A DNA stretch of 64,000 nt from Acanthopleura granulata (GCA_016165875.1 JABBOT010000012.1:6851534-6915533); one strand, 5' to 3'; numbered from the stretch's first letter, positions 1-11,803 are shown. Made by a program: numbers and translations. Notes: a model not told the origin generated them from the letters alone.

Positions 1-428
1 AGAATTATGATTGTGTCCTCGGACCCCACACTATTTGCTTTTCAGAGAATATAAGAATTCTCGTAATCCGCACACTAAATGGTTTTGTTTTCAACAGCAC
101 CCCAATCCATCCCTTGGACCATATAATATAAACATTTTATTGTCGTTACCAAACCCAACGTCTCCCTAATCTTCGCGATGAAGATTGTGTAAACGAGTAT
201 AAAGATACATGTAGACAATGATTGTATTGCCTTTATTGAGTACGGCGTAAAACACCAATCAAATAAATCAAATAAATAAATATTACCTTTATTAATGTGA
301 TATACGCTTTTCAACTCAGATACAAGAATAATATCCTACAGATATGTAGCAATATGCTACAAGATTAGCGTAAGTTTAACCGACGTGTAATTGATATGAA
401 TTGTGAAAAATTCTGTCTTCTTTGACAG
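1..428. other. LAMP intron with a SINE tail fragment
   Basis: No exon was recognised before the acceptor at 427-428. Positions about 230-286 hold a 'gagtacggcgtaaaacacc' string followed by repeated aaataaat units. This is the 3' tail of the SINE type seen elsewhere in the window. Confidence 0.5.
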
Positions 429-3400
429 AGCATCGCTAACACTGTCCCAGTTATGATTGGATCGGACGCGGACCCCTTCGAGAGCAAGTGTGCGGAGAAT
501 GAAATGGACACAGCCAGTCTGGTGTTAACCTGGGCAATGGGAACTTTCCGGCTGCTGCTAAATTTCACCGTGCAGGTAACACATGAATATCTAGGGTGTA
601 AAAAAGTGTACAATAAATTGATAGTTAGTCTAGCACTGGGTCATATACATATCTTTTGTTCGTTTACATTCCCTTCCCCCGACATATAATGCAAGAGAAT
701 TTAGCAATTAGTTATGTACACCCGTCCATTTGTGTGTCGTAACTTCTCTTACACTTTTCAACCGATTTTCATAAAACTTGTGTTTTATGTGTGTAATGTT
801 TTTTAGCCTATTCCGTGAATTACAGTGTATTTTCCAAATTATGGGCGCTTGAAAACAGAATTTGGAATTAAATGGAATGAAACCTTTTCAACTGAGCTCC
901 TCCTATATTCACAATGGATTTTTATGAAACTTGACAGATGCACTAGGTACAGTACGTACATGTGCATATTGTTTGTATATGAGCATCTTGTTTGCTTTTT
1001 GTTGAGGTTTGTGGAGGACTCACTCCGCGAATTATTTTCCAAGTTATCGTCTTTTAAAAACAGAAGTTATTTTAAGATTGGAGTTCTATTAAATGAGGCC
1101 GCGTCATTTCATTGTCTCCTTACATTCTGAGCGGATGTTCATGAAACTTGACAGATGTATATTTGGGATAATTTGTAGCGGTGATGTGCATGAACTTTTT
1201 ATTGTTCCACTCCCTGAATTATTTTCTAGTTGTCCTTTGAGGATTCCCGCCATTGTCCTCCATGAATTTTAAGCCGAACTTGGAACAATATATAGAAATG
1301 CATGAGTCCCTTTTTTTCTATGGTTCTGTATTCCGTGAAATATTTTCATGTTGTCGTCGTCTCAAGATTTGAACTGGCATAAATTGAAACTTTGCCAACA
1401 TCTGTTTTCTCGGTCGGTCTTCCTGAAACTTTTGGTTCCATTTCGTGATTTATTCCAAAGATATTACCATCTGAAGATAGAATGTTCATGGACTTATATG
1501 AAGTGAGACCTTGTCAACGCAACTACTCCTAAAGTACCGAAGCGCATGATTTTCACGAAACTTGGAAAACTGAAAGGGAACAATAGTGGGGATACGCCTT
1601 CTGCTGATGGCCCTTACCTGGAGTGGAGGGCATTTTGTAACGAATATGTGAAGATGTATTTTGTAGGCCTCTGTTTAGTCCTGCAAATATCCATCAGTTC
1701 GTTTAGTATTCCTTTGCTTCTTAAATGCTAACCTCGACACAATACTTCACCAGTGTGAAGATTTGTACATGAACGAAACAACCGCACCTGCAGGTGTAAA
1801 AATTCCTGGAAGTAATCCAAACTTGCAGCCGTAGTCACTGATAAAGCTGAGCTTGTGCGTTACGTTTGTTGGTTTTTATCCCTTGTCGTTTGATTAGGTG
1901 CAACTTGTGAACTAGCATGGTTTAGCATTTCCTACGGATTTAATTTAATCGTTTAGAACATTCATTGTGTCTTTCTGTCATCAGCGTTTCCGCCATCCAC
2001 AAATCTGACGGCCGTCAAATAGGTAAAACTTAATTCTTGAGCGCTTTGTTAAACACCAATAAATCAGCCAGTCAGTCATTCAGTTGAAAACTGTTGATAG
2101 TTTTTCTTTGCATGAACCCATCCTAATTTCTAACTTCATACGCTTTCTTAGTTCTTTCGTGGTTTGAGTTGTGTGATGTTTTGACGGTAGCATGGTCTTG
2201 CTATCCCACAACGCTTGACATCTGGTATACGAATGTTCGTTTAGACGCCTTGATTCTAGTACGTCTCTTCCTGTTATTATAGGAAATCTCTGGTGAAGTG
2301 AACACCACAGAAAAGGTCTGGGCCATGACTAGCTTGGAGTTCACTTACGACAAGGCGGATCCACTTTACTTCCCGGATGCTGTCGTTGGTAAGTCTCAGC
2401 ATCAAGTCCACATTATTTGAAAATTATTTAAGCACACATTATTCACGGTTATTCGAACTTTTCATCAAAAATGTTAACATTAAAGGCGAAATAGTATTAA
2501 AACAGCAGCGTTTTTCACCTTGATGGACAGATGTCGTAGTGATCAAAGACGGGAGCACTTTATATCGTTTGCTTTGTCCTAGATTTTGCATTTCAGATAT
2601 GCGCATCTAAATTTGTTGCTGCATCTCTCTGATAGCTAAATTGAGAAGAATGCAAAAGATCCCTGACTCAGGTTCTAAAAACAGGTCCCAGATTAAGGTT
2701 CTGAAAACGGGTCCCAGACCCAGGCTCTGATTAATCCACAGCGGTCGAGATGTAACTCCTTACTATGATTTGTATAACACTTCAGCCATAATATTACAAG
2801 CAAATACATATGAGCATGCAATATACCGAAAAACTGACATTTGTACTGATGCATTCATTTCGTAATTTTTGATCCATTTAGTCCAGTTATTTTTTTAGTT
2901 TGATCATGTTTTATTTTCAGCTGAGAAGTTGACGGTAACCAAGGACAACATCAGTCTATATCAAACGCCACTGGGACAGTCCTATCTGTGTGCTACTGGC
3001 GACGAGATTCTGGTGGGGGAGATTGAAAAAGGCGCCGCCATTACCTTTACAGAAATTGAACTTCAACCCTTTGCAATTACGGACGGAAAGTTTGGTGAAC
3101 GTAAGTGTTTCATAGAGTTTTAAACTTGTTTAAGGTACATTAAGATTCCAGTGGAGAATTTCACCTCAAAAACATTTGCACTTATTCCAAACTGTCGTAC
3201 CTATAGTGTATATTTGTGTACAGAATTTGAGGATATTATTGAACAGCAACGATATGACTCGCTGGTTCTGATCCTTAAAGCACTGGTCTTCAGCCAATGA
3301 GTTCGCATGTTCAAATCCACGAATCACGACTTTTGCTGCAGCTTTCAGTCAGAAACTTTACCAGGTACCTGGTGAAGGACAGTGATTTATTTTTGGTATC

Positions 3401-3744
3401 GGCAATCGTTATGTAAAGGAAATATTATTAAGGAAGGCCTAAAATTTCAATAGAATGCATCAGGAAATGTTTTGACGATTACAGGGCTCATGTAGCTATA
3501 GGTTAGTATTTTAATCAATAACTTATTACAAGATCAAAATGCAGTTGCTGACGGTCAACATGTACGTACTTTCGTTTCAGACAATGTGTGTGTCGTTGAC
3601 GAAGAGCTCGAGAAGATGAAAGACGAGAGCTGGTTGGTTCCGGTCGCCGTGGCCGGATGTTTGGCCTTCATCATTATAGTACTTATAACTGTATATGTCA
3701 TCTCACGAAATATAAAGCGATCTGGATATAGAAACATGGAGTGA
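429..3744 (+). CDS. LAMP1: LAMP-family lysosome-associated membrane glycoprotein, 3' part (5' exons lie outside the window)
   Basis: Four coding exons are readable: 429-575, 2283-2388, 2921-3100 and 3581-3744 (stop TGA 3742-3744). All have AG acceptors and GT donors, and the phases agree. The protein end shows a luminal LAMP-type domain with spaced cysteines (KCAEN, YLCATG, NVCVVD) and an LLLNFTVQ strand. A single transmembrane helix follows (VPVAVAGCLAFIIIVLITVY), then a short basic tail ending in GYRNME. The tail fits the GYxxPhi lysosomal sorting signal of LAMP1/LAMP2, with YRNM as the tyrosine motif. Known family role: abundant, heavily glycosylated protein of the lysosomal limiting membrane. 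The signal peptide and first luminal part must lie upstream of position 1. LAMP1 versus LAMP2 cannot be decided, and the symbol marks the family only. Confidence 0.85.
741..1720 (+). repeat. Decayed tandem repeat in a LAMP intron, about five copies
   Basis: A phrase like TTCATGAAACTTGACAGATG recurs at about 767, 919, 1137, 1420 and 1550. A second phrase like CCGTGAATTATTTTCCAAGT recurs at about 814, 1026, 1212, 1330 and 1445. The two keep the same order, so this is an old tandem array with a variable period of roughly 110-220 bp and heavy decay. The short open frames here have no protein-like character. The repeat sits inside the 1.7-kb intron 576-2282. Confidence 0.55.
3290..3420 (+). mobile_element. 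SINE-like fragment in the last LAMP intron
   Basis: A tRNA-like head with a box-B-like string (gttcaaatcc) is followed by a 'tttcagtcagaaactttaccaggtacc' style body. Both resemble other tRNA-derived elements in the window. The ends are unclear. Confidence 0.35.
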
Positions 3745-4004
3745 TTATCTGCGGTGGTGATTCGGAAACACAATTCCTATGTTTTCTCAACAATTTACAT
3801 CTGTAAAGGCGGTTATATGCAACTGCCCGATTATTTGTTCCTTTCAAATAATGTGTAGTTCAATATTATATGCATAATAGATACAATAGATACAATCAAA
3901 ACATTCAGCTATATGCCGCCAAGGAAACATTGTATCTGCTTTGTCTTTGTTGCATTTAAAAACAAAATGAAACTAATCTGGGGGGGATTTTATTAAGCCA
4001 TATA

Positions 4005-4010
4005 AATAAA
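4005..4010 (+). terminator. Candidate LAMP polyadenylation signal
   Basis: An AATAAA hexamer lies about 260 nt after the LAMP stop codon. It is the first canonical signal found downstream. No transcript evidence is available. Confidence 0.35.
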
Positions 4011-7000
4011 GAGAAATCCAACCTTTAATACTGTAAGCTAAAACACAGAAATAATATGAATGTAATCTAGATAGCACAGACATATACATAACCTTATATC
4101 CTATGATGCGCATTACATTAATTAGTCATGTTGGGTATATTGTACCTGTACAAAATGGAGACTCTCTCCTCAAAACAAGTACGAAATTCGACAAAAATCA
4201 CCAAATTAAAGATTGCTTATTTTGTGGATAACCCATTACCGATGTTATTAGTGTACGTGCGGGAACAGGGTATATCCTTATGGTGACATGATACCAATGT
4301 TTCCTTCGCTATGTTTGTTTTTTTCTGCTTGTTATCCTATCTTTAAATGTTAAAACCACCTTCAGGTTGAGCTCCATGAGTTTTTATTCACGCAAATGTT
4401 ATGTATACTTCTAACATTTTTCGCTTTGGCTTTGTGGGCGTCCCCTCGAAGATGCGAACGTTCATAGAGCCCGAATCATGAATACAAAAAACGCCACACG
4501 TTATACGTCTAAACTTCATTGGGAAACTTTGCAAACGTGGAAAGTAAATGACCATAAAAGGATTGGCTGCCTTCATATCATAATTATTCATATATCTGGA
4601 GAACCAATGATTCAAAGCGATTTGTACAGAACATATAGCGAACAAGGACCCTATAGTCAGAAACAATACAATGAATTAATTGTGCAATGCTCCACAGACA
4701 TAATGATTACTACGTTGGAAAAAAAATAATCTATTTTCATATGCAGCTTTGTTGTAAATATTGAGGGTGAGTGCTATAGCCCAGACATTGTTATGGGTGT
4801 TGTTTTAGGATCTGTTATGTATAGATTTGACAATCATACGGGGATGGAATTTAAATGCCTCTTAGTCTTCCACTGCATGGGTCTGTCTGTATATGTAGAT
4901 ATATATTTTATGCATGTTGTATATACACCAGGCTGCTGTTCACGGCTCATTTGCCTTACCTTAATTCAGTATGGTATAGATTTCATTGGGCCTATAGTTG
5001 AACTGTCACAGTAAACATTCCCGGCCGTGCGCTTTATGTGTCAGTGGCAGGTACAAATTACAGCGTTATATAATAGTCTTCCCTTGTAGCAGATGTGCTT
5101 CCTTACTGTTACGTGTATAATTTCAAATTTTGCATCTGTCACTCCTATCGTCGATATTGTTTTTAGATCTGAGTCAACACATATTCAACACAATTCTCTT
5201 GTGAAAATGCAGAATTGGTTGCTTGCTGTTTATCACTTTTGTGACTTGTAGAATCAATATTTTCTACAGTTGTATCATACGTTGTAGTTGCGTTATACTG
5301 GCGCTCTAAACCTGCCAAGAAGGCCGAAAAGCCGGAGAGTTGCAGAAACTGCAAGTAGCAGAACGTGGTGGATTTTCGAAAAGAGATTTTCACCGCTCCG
5401 TTCTGTATGTTTACATGATATCTGGGGATGTCTGCACAACCTGCCCCACCGTCTAAAAAAGCACCAACGAGGGGAGCAACCGTTATAGTCTTGAGTAAAA
5501 TAAACAGCAAAAACTCAAAGAATCGCCAATACAATCCGCTCAAGGGCAAAACCACAGCGGCTTCCTCGCAATGGCTTTTCTGTCAGGCTATCGCTTGGAC
5601 ATCAACGTATGTTTGGCTATAACGACACTATGTTATCAACTGCTCACCATAAATACGTGACTGTACAATTCTGGTAGAAATATGGTTTGGTAGAAGACAG
5701 TAATGCACTGGACCGTGCATTCTGTTGTCGTTTTGGCTTCGAATTGGAACATCTTTACCATGTTAGTCTATAGGCTGTAAGGAATGTAACTTGGAAGCAT
5801 AGTGTTGGGGTTTTATCATGATGACCGCGAGCAAAGCAGAAAGCTTTTAGACGCGTTCATATTTTTTACAACTTTTAGTAGTTTCTATGACTCTGGGTGG
5901 GCCGTTGGCCTCCGACATTATATTAATAGAATGAAAGAATTGCCACGCCATATCGTATTGAGAAGCTTTTAGTCTCTAACATCCCTGCTGCTTAATGTTA
6001 TTGGTTGTTTCGGCACCACTGGGTCCTATTAACCTCCAGCATGATGATGGTGGAATGAAGTATTGCCATGTGATACTGTAGGCTTGTTAGCCGCCTGCTT
6101 TTGCTACTTCCTATTTCTACAGCTCTTCGTCCTTTGGTCATTGAAGGTATCGTTGCATGTCTCCTTCAAAATCAACCAGACAATTTAATTTATCATCGAT
6201 TTCTTAACTGAGGAATATGTAGTAGTTTTGGACCCTTCACATTAAACGTAACCACGAAGTCAAACTATTGGGAATGAAATACATGTATGTCCACTCTTAA
6301 AATGTTTTACTTTAATCTTACTCATTGAACAAACGTTGGTATGTATACTTTCGCAATGATTATCCTCAGTTACTAGACATATCGAGACAATAAATGGTTG
6401 TGGATATCAATGACTCATTCTTCTTTGTTATACACTAGGACTCTGCCATGGCAGTGATGTTCTTCGAGTGGTGTCTGCAAGACAATTACTGGCGGTTCTG
6501 TTGGTGCCCTCACATATTTGATATCAAGATAAAGGGGAAGAATGGGGGCTATACTATTTTTTCTTTACGGTCCATTAGCTGGATCATTTCATGTAAAGAA
6601 TCGGTCCCGATCAAATGAGGTCACATATATTAGAAATCCGTTTGAACCGCTGGTTAATTTGCGGCTTGACGTCCGCCAGTTTGTTAAGGACATGCACCAG
6701 GGAGGTGTTTTTTCCGGACCCTGCTCGTTTTCTCCAAGCTGTAAACCTCACACTCGTCATGTCTAAGCGGAACTTTCTAGATCATGGTACGCAAACCAAA
6801 TCAAAATAATCAAACCAATATGTATTAAATTCAAAATCTTCGAACACTGAAAGATACACGAAACATGGTTTTTAGTTCTTAATACGCAGTTGAGGATATG
6901 CTCTTATATACAACAGCAGAAAAATGTCCATATGGTGGCGCTAAGCACGCTCAAAATATTAAGCTGTTAAGTTCACCGATGCTTCATTTCCAAAAACTTC

Positions 7001-7400
7001 CGACCATTCAGGAAAACATTTTTAGAATAAAGGGGTAATTTTCGGGAGGTAAAATGTACATCAAGAAACGAAAACGTTTCAAACTGTTCTTTCTCTCAAA
7101 TTTCTTTAAATTCTCTAAATATCCAGAAACTGCTGCCACCTGTCTTCAGATTCCTCCAGATCTCTTCCAGCAGCAATAGCTTACTGAGGGTCATTCTAGC
7201 ATCACGTTATGTTTGTATCATCCATGCTTGCCAAATGGAAAGGGCTGAAATGATGATATTAAAGAATGGAAGAGAGGATCCAGCACCTCTTCGAAATTCC
7301 TATTTTCTATTTCTTTTTAGGAATTCTTCTCATTTTATATTAGGTTGAATAAAGACCAAGTGTCAGAAATAAATTCTGTAATAATAAAAGAAGAGCTTCG
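4011..7400. other. Spacer downstream of LAMP with unexplained open frames
   Basis: No recognised gene. Positions 5163-5622 are more GC-rich than their surroundings. On the minus strand they carry a 130-codon open frame (5163-5555) with a hydrophobic N-terminal stretch, and on the plus strand they carry shorter overlapping frames. None matched a family I know. At 6440-6619 a possible terminal exon follows a fair acceptor (see the separate entry). The rest is AT-rich and featureless to me. Confidence 0.3.
6440..6619 (+). other. Possible terminal exon of an unknown membrane protein
   Basis: An acceptor-like 'tatacactag' is followed by an open frame DSAMAVMFFEWCLQDNYWRF..., then Cys- and Trp-rich residues and a stop at 6617-6619. 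The pattern SAM-xxxxF-xxxxxx-N-x-x-R-x-x-x-C-x-C loosely recalls the end of TM7, helix 8 and the palmitoylation cysteines of class A GPCRs. However, the NPxxY position reads AVMFF. No upstream exons were found, so this is speculative. Confidence 0.12.
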
Positions 7401-7690
7401 TGGCACTCATGTTATGTAATTTATTTACTTCTTTATTCATTTGCTTGACGTGTTTTACACAGTACTCGGAAATATTTCTCTGCAATACGGTGGTGGCCAG
7501 CATTATACGATGGGAGGAAACCAGGCCGAGCCTGAGGGAAACACACGATCACGAGAAGGTTACGGGCAGACCTTCTCACATAAGAACAATTGAATATGCC
7601 GCTTCCGCGGTCGGCACCTTGGTGTGATTACGGAATACGGTGATTAACGCCAATGAAATGCTCTACAGGCGAAAGGCTGTTTGTTGATTG
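7400..7690 (-). mobile_element. Molluscan-type SINE copy
   Basis: Read on the minus strand, the copy contains the modules 'agaccttctc', 'cctggtttcctcccat', 'gctggccacca' and 'gtactgtgtaaaacacg', in the same order as other copies here (15335-15612, 58139-58262). The poor conservation suggests an old insertion. Confidence 0.5.
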
Positions 7691-7714
7691 ACTGTTTAAG
7701 AAAAACTCCAGGGT

Positions 7715-7835
7715 TAGATTCCTTTATTCGATTGGTGCTTTATAGTGGAGTGAAACCAGGCAGAGCCCGAGGCAAACCAACGAGCATCTTCAGGTTGCAG
7801 ACAGACCTTCCCATGTGCGATCGGAGAGGTCAAGG
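7715..7835 (-). mobile_element. Second, partial copy of the same SINE family
   Basis: This stretch lies just beyond the previous copy in the same orientation. It repeats the modules 'gaaggtctgt', 'ggtttcactcc' and 'agcaccaatcgaataaa' in order. The head is degraded. Confidence 0.45.
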
Positions 7836-9814
7836 GTCAGAGATAATATAAAATTGTTGCACGCCAGGAAAATCTCACACGATTCCTGTGTATTTTAGCC
7901 AAATACACTTTATTATTTCCATAACCATTGGGTCGCTGTACACAAGGTGGAGTTTACAAGCTGTGCATGTGTTATTATAAGGATACCAATGACAACCGCA
8001 CCAAATGTCTCACTGGAAAGCATCATATTACACAAAGTTCACGTTGGCTTACTTAAAGAACCTGGGATGTAGGTATATGTCAATGGCAGTCTGAAAGTAA
8101 TACAAGTTACATCTTCTGAAGATACCGGTGTTGTACCAGTGTCCATATCAAAACCTGGCACTGAAGATTTATACACATAGGTTTATAATGTGGCAATACG
8201 GTAAAATCTTTGTGGAAAACCATTCAATATGGAAGTTATATGACATACAGGCTGCCACTGGAATGATTCTGACGAAATTTCACACTTTTTCATATTAAAA
8301 AATATTAAAGACAAAAGATTAATACTTCCACTAGGACAACACTTACGTTTAGTTTCTTCTCAATGTAAAAATTAACCCCAGTTCAAGGAGGCACACATTA
8401 ACTATTTAGTCCACACAGACAACAACCAATAACAAAATACCTGGGCGGACTCTACTGGCTCATGTTGCATAGTGCCTTCCTTTGAAAACTAAAACTGAAA
8501 ACCAGTACAAAATGGAATCTGGTGATATGAGACTGACATGTTGAGCTTCAGGGCTGTACACAATATGTGTGCAAATGTGTTTTGTAGCATCGTACGAAAG
8601 TTGTCAAAAATTTAAATCCTATAAGGAACCATAAAACCGATACGATACGTCATATACGCTTCCGTTTTTTAAATATATCACACACAACAAAACCCTCACA
8701 AAAGTGAGAAACAAAACTTTAGGTCCTTAACTTTCAGTTGCTGACAAACCACCACCACCACCACACACAGACTGACCCGCTTTGTTTGCCTCCCTCTGGG
8801 TAGTACTGCTTTCATGAAGTAATCCACTCCAGCTAATAACCGAAGGCATCTAGCTTGTGAATGGCCTTCCCCACTAAGATATTGTGACATCGATACAGGT
8901 ATTTTCTTGTTAACACCACTGGCCAGTTTCATGAAACATACTTAGTGCTAAGTAACACTTAGCTAAGTGTACCTCATATCTGTATAACATACGTTACCAC
9001 GGTAGTAAAGGCTTACTTAGCTTAGCTTCATGAAACTGACAAAAACTACCCTGAATTCGATCACACAATAAACTCTTCCATCAGTTTTAAGTACTCGTGT
9101 TCAGTGGTAAGTTTTACTTGATAACCTGACATGCACGTTTAGTAAATCACTTTCTGCATATAAATCACAAATTCATACTGAAATTTAAAAACCAGACCTT
9201 TGCCTAGATCTCCTAAACATGATAATCCTATGAGCACAGGACATTTCCACTATCACAAAATCCGATAATCACGGCTGGTCACGGAAACCATACCAAATAA
9301 CACTGTCTAGAAATGAATTCTCCTGGGCTAGTGGGTAACATGCTTATACTTTACATAATCATAATTTACATGGACATGCTTAACCTACAATAATATTGTG
9401 CACAGAGTTGAAAATAAGGCTATCTATACATTGATGTACATGGTTAATATGACTGAACTAAACCAATGGCAGATTATCACGTTTAACAGAAAATGTATGG
9501 TGAACATCTGACATTTATACTTGCACTAACACAGACCTATTGCTAGAAAGTTTCTTTCCTGATCAACCCCAACATTTTCCTTTACCATATTTCAATCTTT
9601 TTCGATTACAACAAGTTCAACAAATTAGCTAATATATACAAGAAGCAGCAACCAATTTAGCATCACTACAAGATTGGGGGTGGGGGGCATTTATCTTCTT
9701 TTTCGCTCAACATTTCTTTCTTTCTAAACCTACCAATCAGAAAACTATATTCTTAATCACACTGTTCTTTAATTAAAACTGAGCCACAGGGGAATGTTGG
9801 GAATCCTTTTCGTT
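7836..9814. other. Gene-free spacer
   Basis: Apart from the MITE-like element at 8924-9039, no gene, RNA or repeat was recognised. A short CCA microsatellite run lies near 8750. Confidence 0.4.
8924..9039. mobile_element. Small MITE-like inverted-repeat element (116 bp)
   Basis: The ends are exact inverted repeats: CAGTTTCATGAA at 8924-8935 and TTCATGAAACTG at 9028-9039. Further in, CTTAGTGCTAAG and CTTACTTAGCTTAG motifs extend the symmetry. There is no coding capacity. A related internal segment occurs at about 49665-49720. Confidence 0.5.
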
Positions 9815-9915
9815 TGTATCAAGCTGAGCCACTTGGAGTGCTTGTTGATTATATCCAAGCTGAGTCAACTGGAGAACTTGTTTTTACCCAAGCTGAGTCA
9901 CTGGGAATACTCACT
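9815..9915 (+). repeat. Three degenerate copies of a ~33-bp repeat
   Basis: 'aagctgagccacttggag', 'aagctgagtcaactggag' and 'aagctgagtcactgggaa' recur at about 33-34 bp spacing, immediately before the 34-bp minisatellite. The similar period suggests a related origin, but the sequences differ. Confidence 0.5.
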
Positions 9916-9944
9916 ATTTTTGTCTCTGTTGATCCAGTATTCAT

Positions 9945-10488
9945 GATCAATGGCACCACACGGGCCAAGGTGACCTCTGATCAATGGCACCACACGGGTC
10001 AAGGTGACCTCTGATCAATGGCACCACACGGGTCAAGGTGACCTCTGATCATTGGCACCACACGGGTCAAGGTGACCTCTGATCAATGGCACCACACGGG
10101 TCAAGGTGACCTCTGATCATTGGCACCACACGGGTCAAGGTGACCTCTGATCAATGGCACCACACAGGTCAAGGTGACCTCTGATCAATGGCACCACACG
10201 GACCAAGGTGACCTCTGATCAATGGCACCACACGGGTCAAGGTGACCTCTGATCATTGGCACCACACGGGTCAAGGTGACCTCTGATCAATGGCACCACA
10301 CAGGTCAAGATGACCTCTGATCAATGGCACCACACGGGTCAAGGTGACCTCTGATCAATGGCACCACACGGGTCAAGGTGACCTCTGATCAATGGCACCA
10401 CACGGGCCAAGGTGACTGCTGATCAATGGCACCACACGGGTCAAGGTGACCTCTGATCCATGGCACCACACGGGCCAAGGTGACCTCT
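9945..10488 (+). repeat. 34-bp minisatellite, 16 copies, with an estrogen-response-element palindrome in most units
   Basis: Sixteen head-to-tail units of exactly 34 bp begin with GATCAATGGCACCACAC. The next part of the unit reads GGGTCAAGGTGACCTCT. The 13-bp core GGTCA-AGG-TGACC is a perfect inverted repeat with a 3-bp spacer, which is the consensus estrogen response element. Twelve units keep GGTCAnnnTGACC intact. Units 1, 8, 14 and 16 carry changes in the left half-site (GGCCA or GACCA), and unit 14 also has a change on the right. Units 7 and 11 match the full 15-bp AGGTCAnnnTGACCT form. The array lies about 3.3 kb beyond the stop codon of the PAK4 gene. The units differ at few positions, which implies recent homogenisation. 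Confidence 0.95.
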
Positions 10489-11689
10489 GCATGTAAAAAT
10501 CCTGCAAGTCATTTCAAAAGGATTACAAACTCAACTGGCAAATTTAGTCTGGTTTTTCTATTGTATTCACATATTTAATAGTCAAGTAATACCTTCCTTT
10601 AAGAAAAGACTTAAAGTCAAGCCACAATCAAAGTTATATGTCCTGTGAAAACGGGCTTTGATAACACTGCCTACAAGAAAGGCATACAAACTGAAATTAG
10701 TCCACAAACACTGGCTAAGATGCATAAACCCACAAGGTATACCATTATTTTGATGATCATTTCAAAAGCTACGGAGAATATAATTCTTGTGGCTGAATAT
10801 TTTTGCTTCATTTTAACTGAAGTACATTATTTAGATGTAGGTCTCCCATTAGTGACAGCTTACAGCAAGAAGGCATAGTTGGTGGAAGGCTATGAAAGAG
10901 GTGCTGAAAACCCAACTGCCACAAAAGGCACTTTTCAGGTTCTGTAGACTGATGCATATTGTCAAACTTCTGAATTGTGTGTGTAACACAGGCGAAGTGT
11001 GTTGCATTTAGCTGTTATTTTAAATTGTAGTCTGCAAAGATTTATTTAGCGACAACACGTTGTCTTTTGTGAAGAGACATGGGAATGGCAATGGTAAGTT
11101 GGCAAAATCTAAGAAGCATATAGGTATGAGCAAAGGTGCACAAGATTTGTGGATGCGTATGATTGAAGTATATATTGATACTGTACTTAAGGAGGGTGAG
11201 GGAGGGGGAATATGAAGACAAATGGAAAATGGATAAATGCGTAGCAAAAGTTTGTAGAACAAGTGGAATATATCAAGGCATTTACCTTCACTTATGATTT
11301 TACAAAATACAAGAATAAAGCGATCCATAACTCTATTATGTGTAGCAATGCAGACATACGTGCATAAAACATAAATTGCAATTTTATGGCAAACATTACA
11401 TAAACTGTATGCTTTCTGTTTCCCTATGCAGCTAATCCATAACTAAATTAAAATAGTCAAAAATGCAGGTTTCCGGTATGTCATTCAAATGATAACACTT
11501 TCATCAGATTATTGTACATAATATCAAAAGGTATAACAAAGACAATAGATTTCAAAGCTAAACAACACCTAGAAGGCATCATCATTTTTCTACAAAAGAT
11601 GTTGACAAAAATATGACAATCCATTTTGATGGACATATACATGTCCATTGCTGACTGACTAATACACAGCTGGTACATAACATTGCCTT
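10489..11689. other. Gene-free spacer
   Basis: AT-rich sequence with scattered short open frames on both strands. I see no gene or repeat here. Confidence 0.4.
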
Positions 11690-11803
11690 GGTGATCAGAC
11701 AACTCCATGGTGACCAGACAACTGCATGGTGACCAGGTAGATCCATGTGGACCAGACAACTCCATGGTGACCAGAAAACTCCATGGTGACCAGGTAGGTC
11801 CAG
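11690..11803 (+). repeat. 19-bp minisatellite, six copies
   Basis: Six consecutive 19-bp units follow GGTGACCAGACAACTCCAT with few changes. Five contain TGACC or a one-base variant. A 19-bp period cannot keep one reading frame, so the Ser/Trp/Pro-rich open frames across it are artefacts. Confidence 0.9.

Noticed and set aside
9814..10014. Open frame running into the 34-bp array as a repeat protein
   Set aside because: A 34-bp period shifts the frame each unit, and the frame closes after two units. No homology was recognised.
9945..10488. Regular 34-bp repeat array as a CRISPR locus
   Set aside because: There are no unique spacers. The whole unit repeats, and the context is a spliced animal genome.
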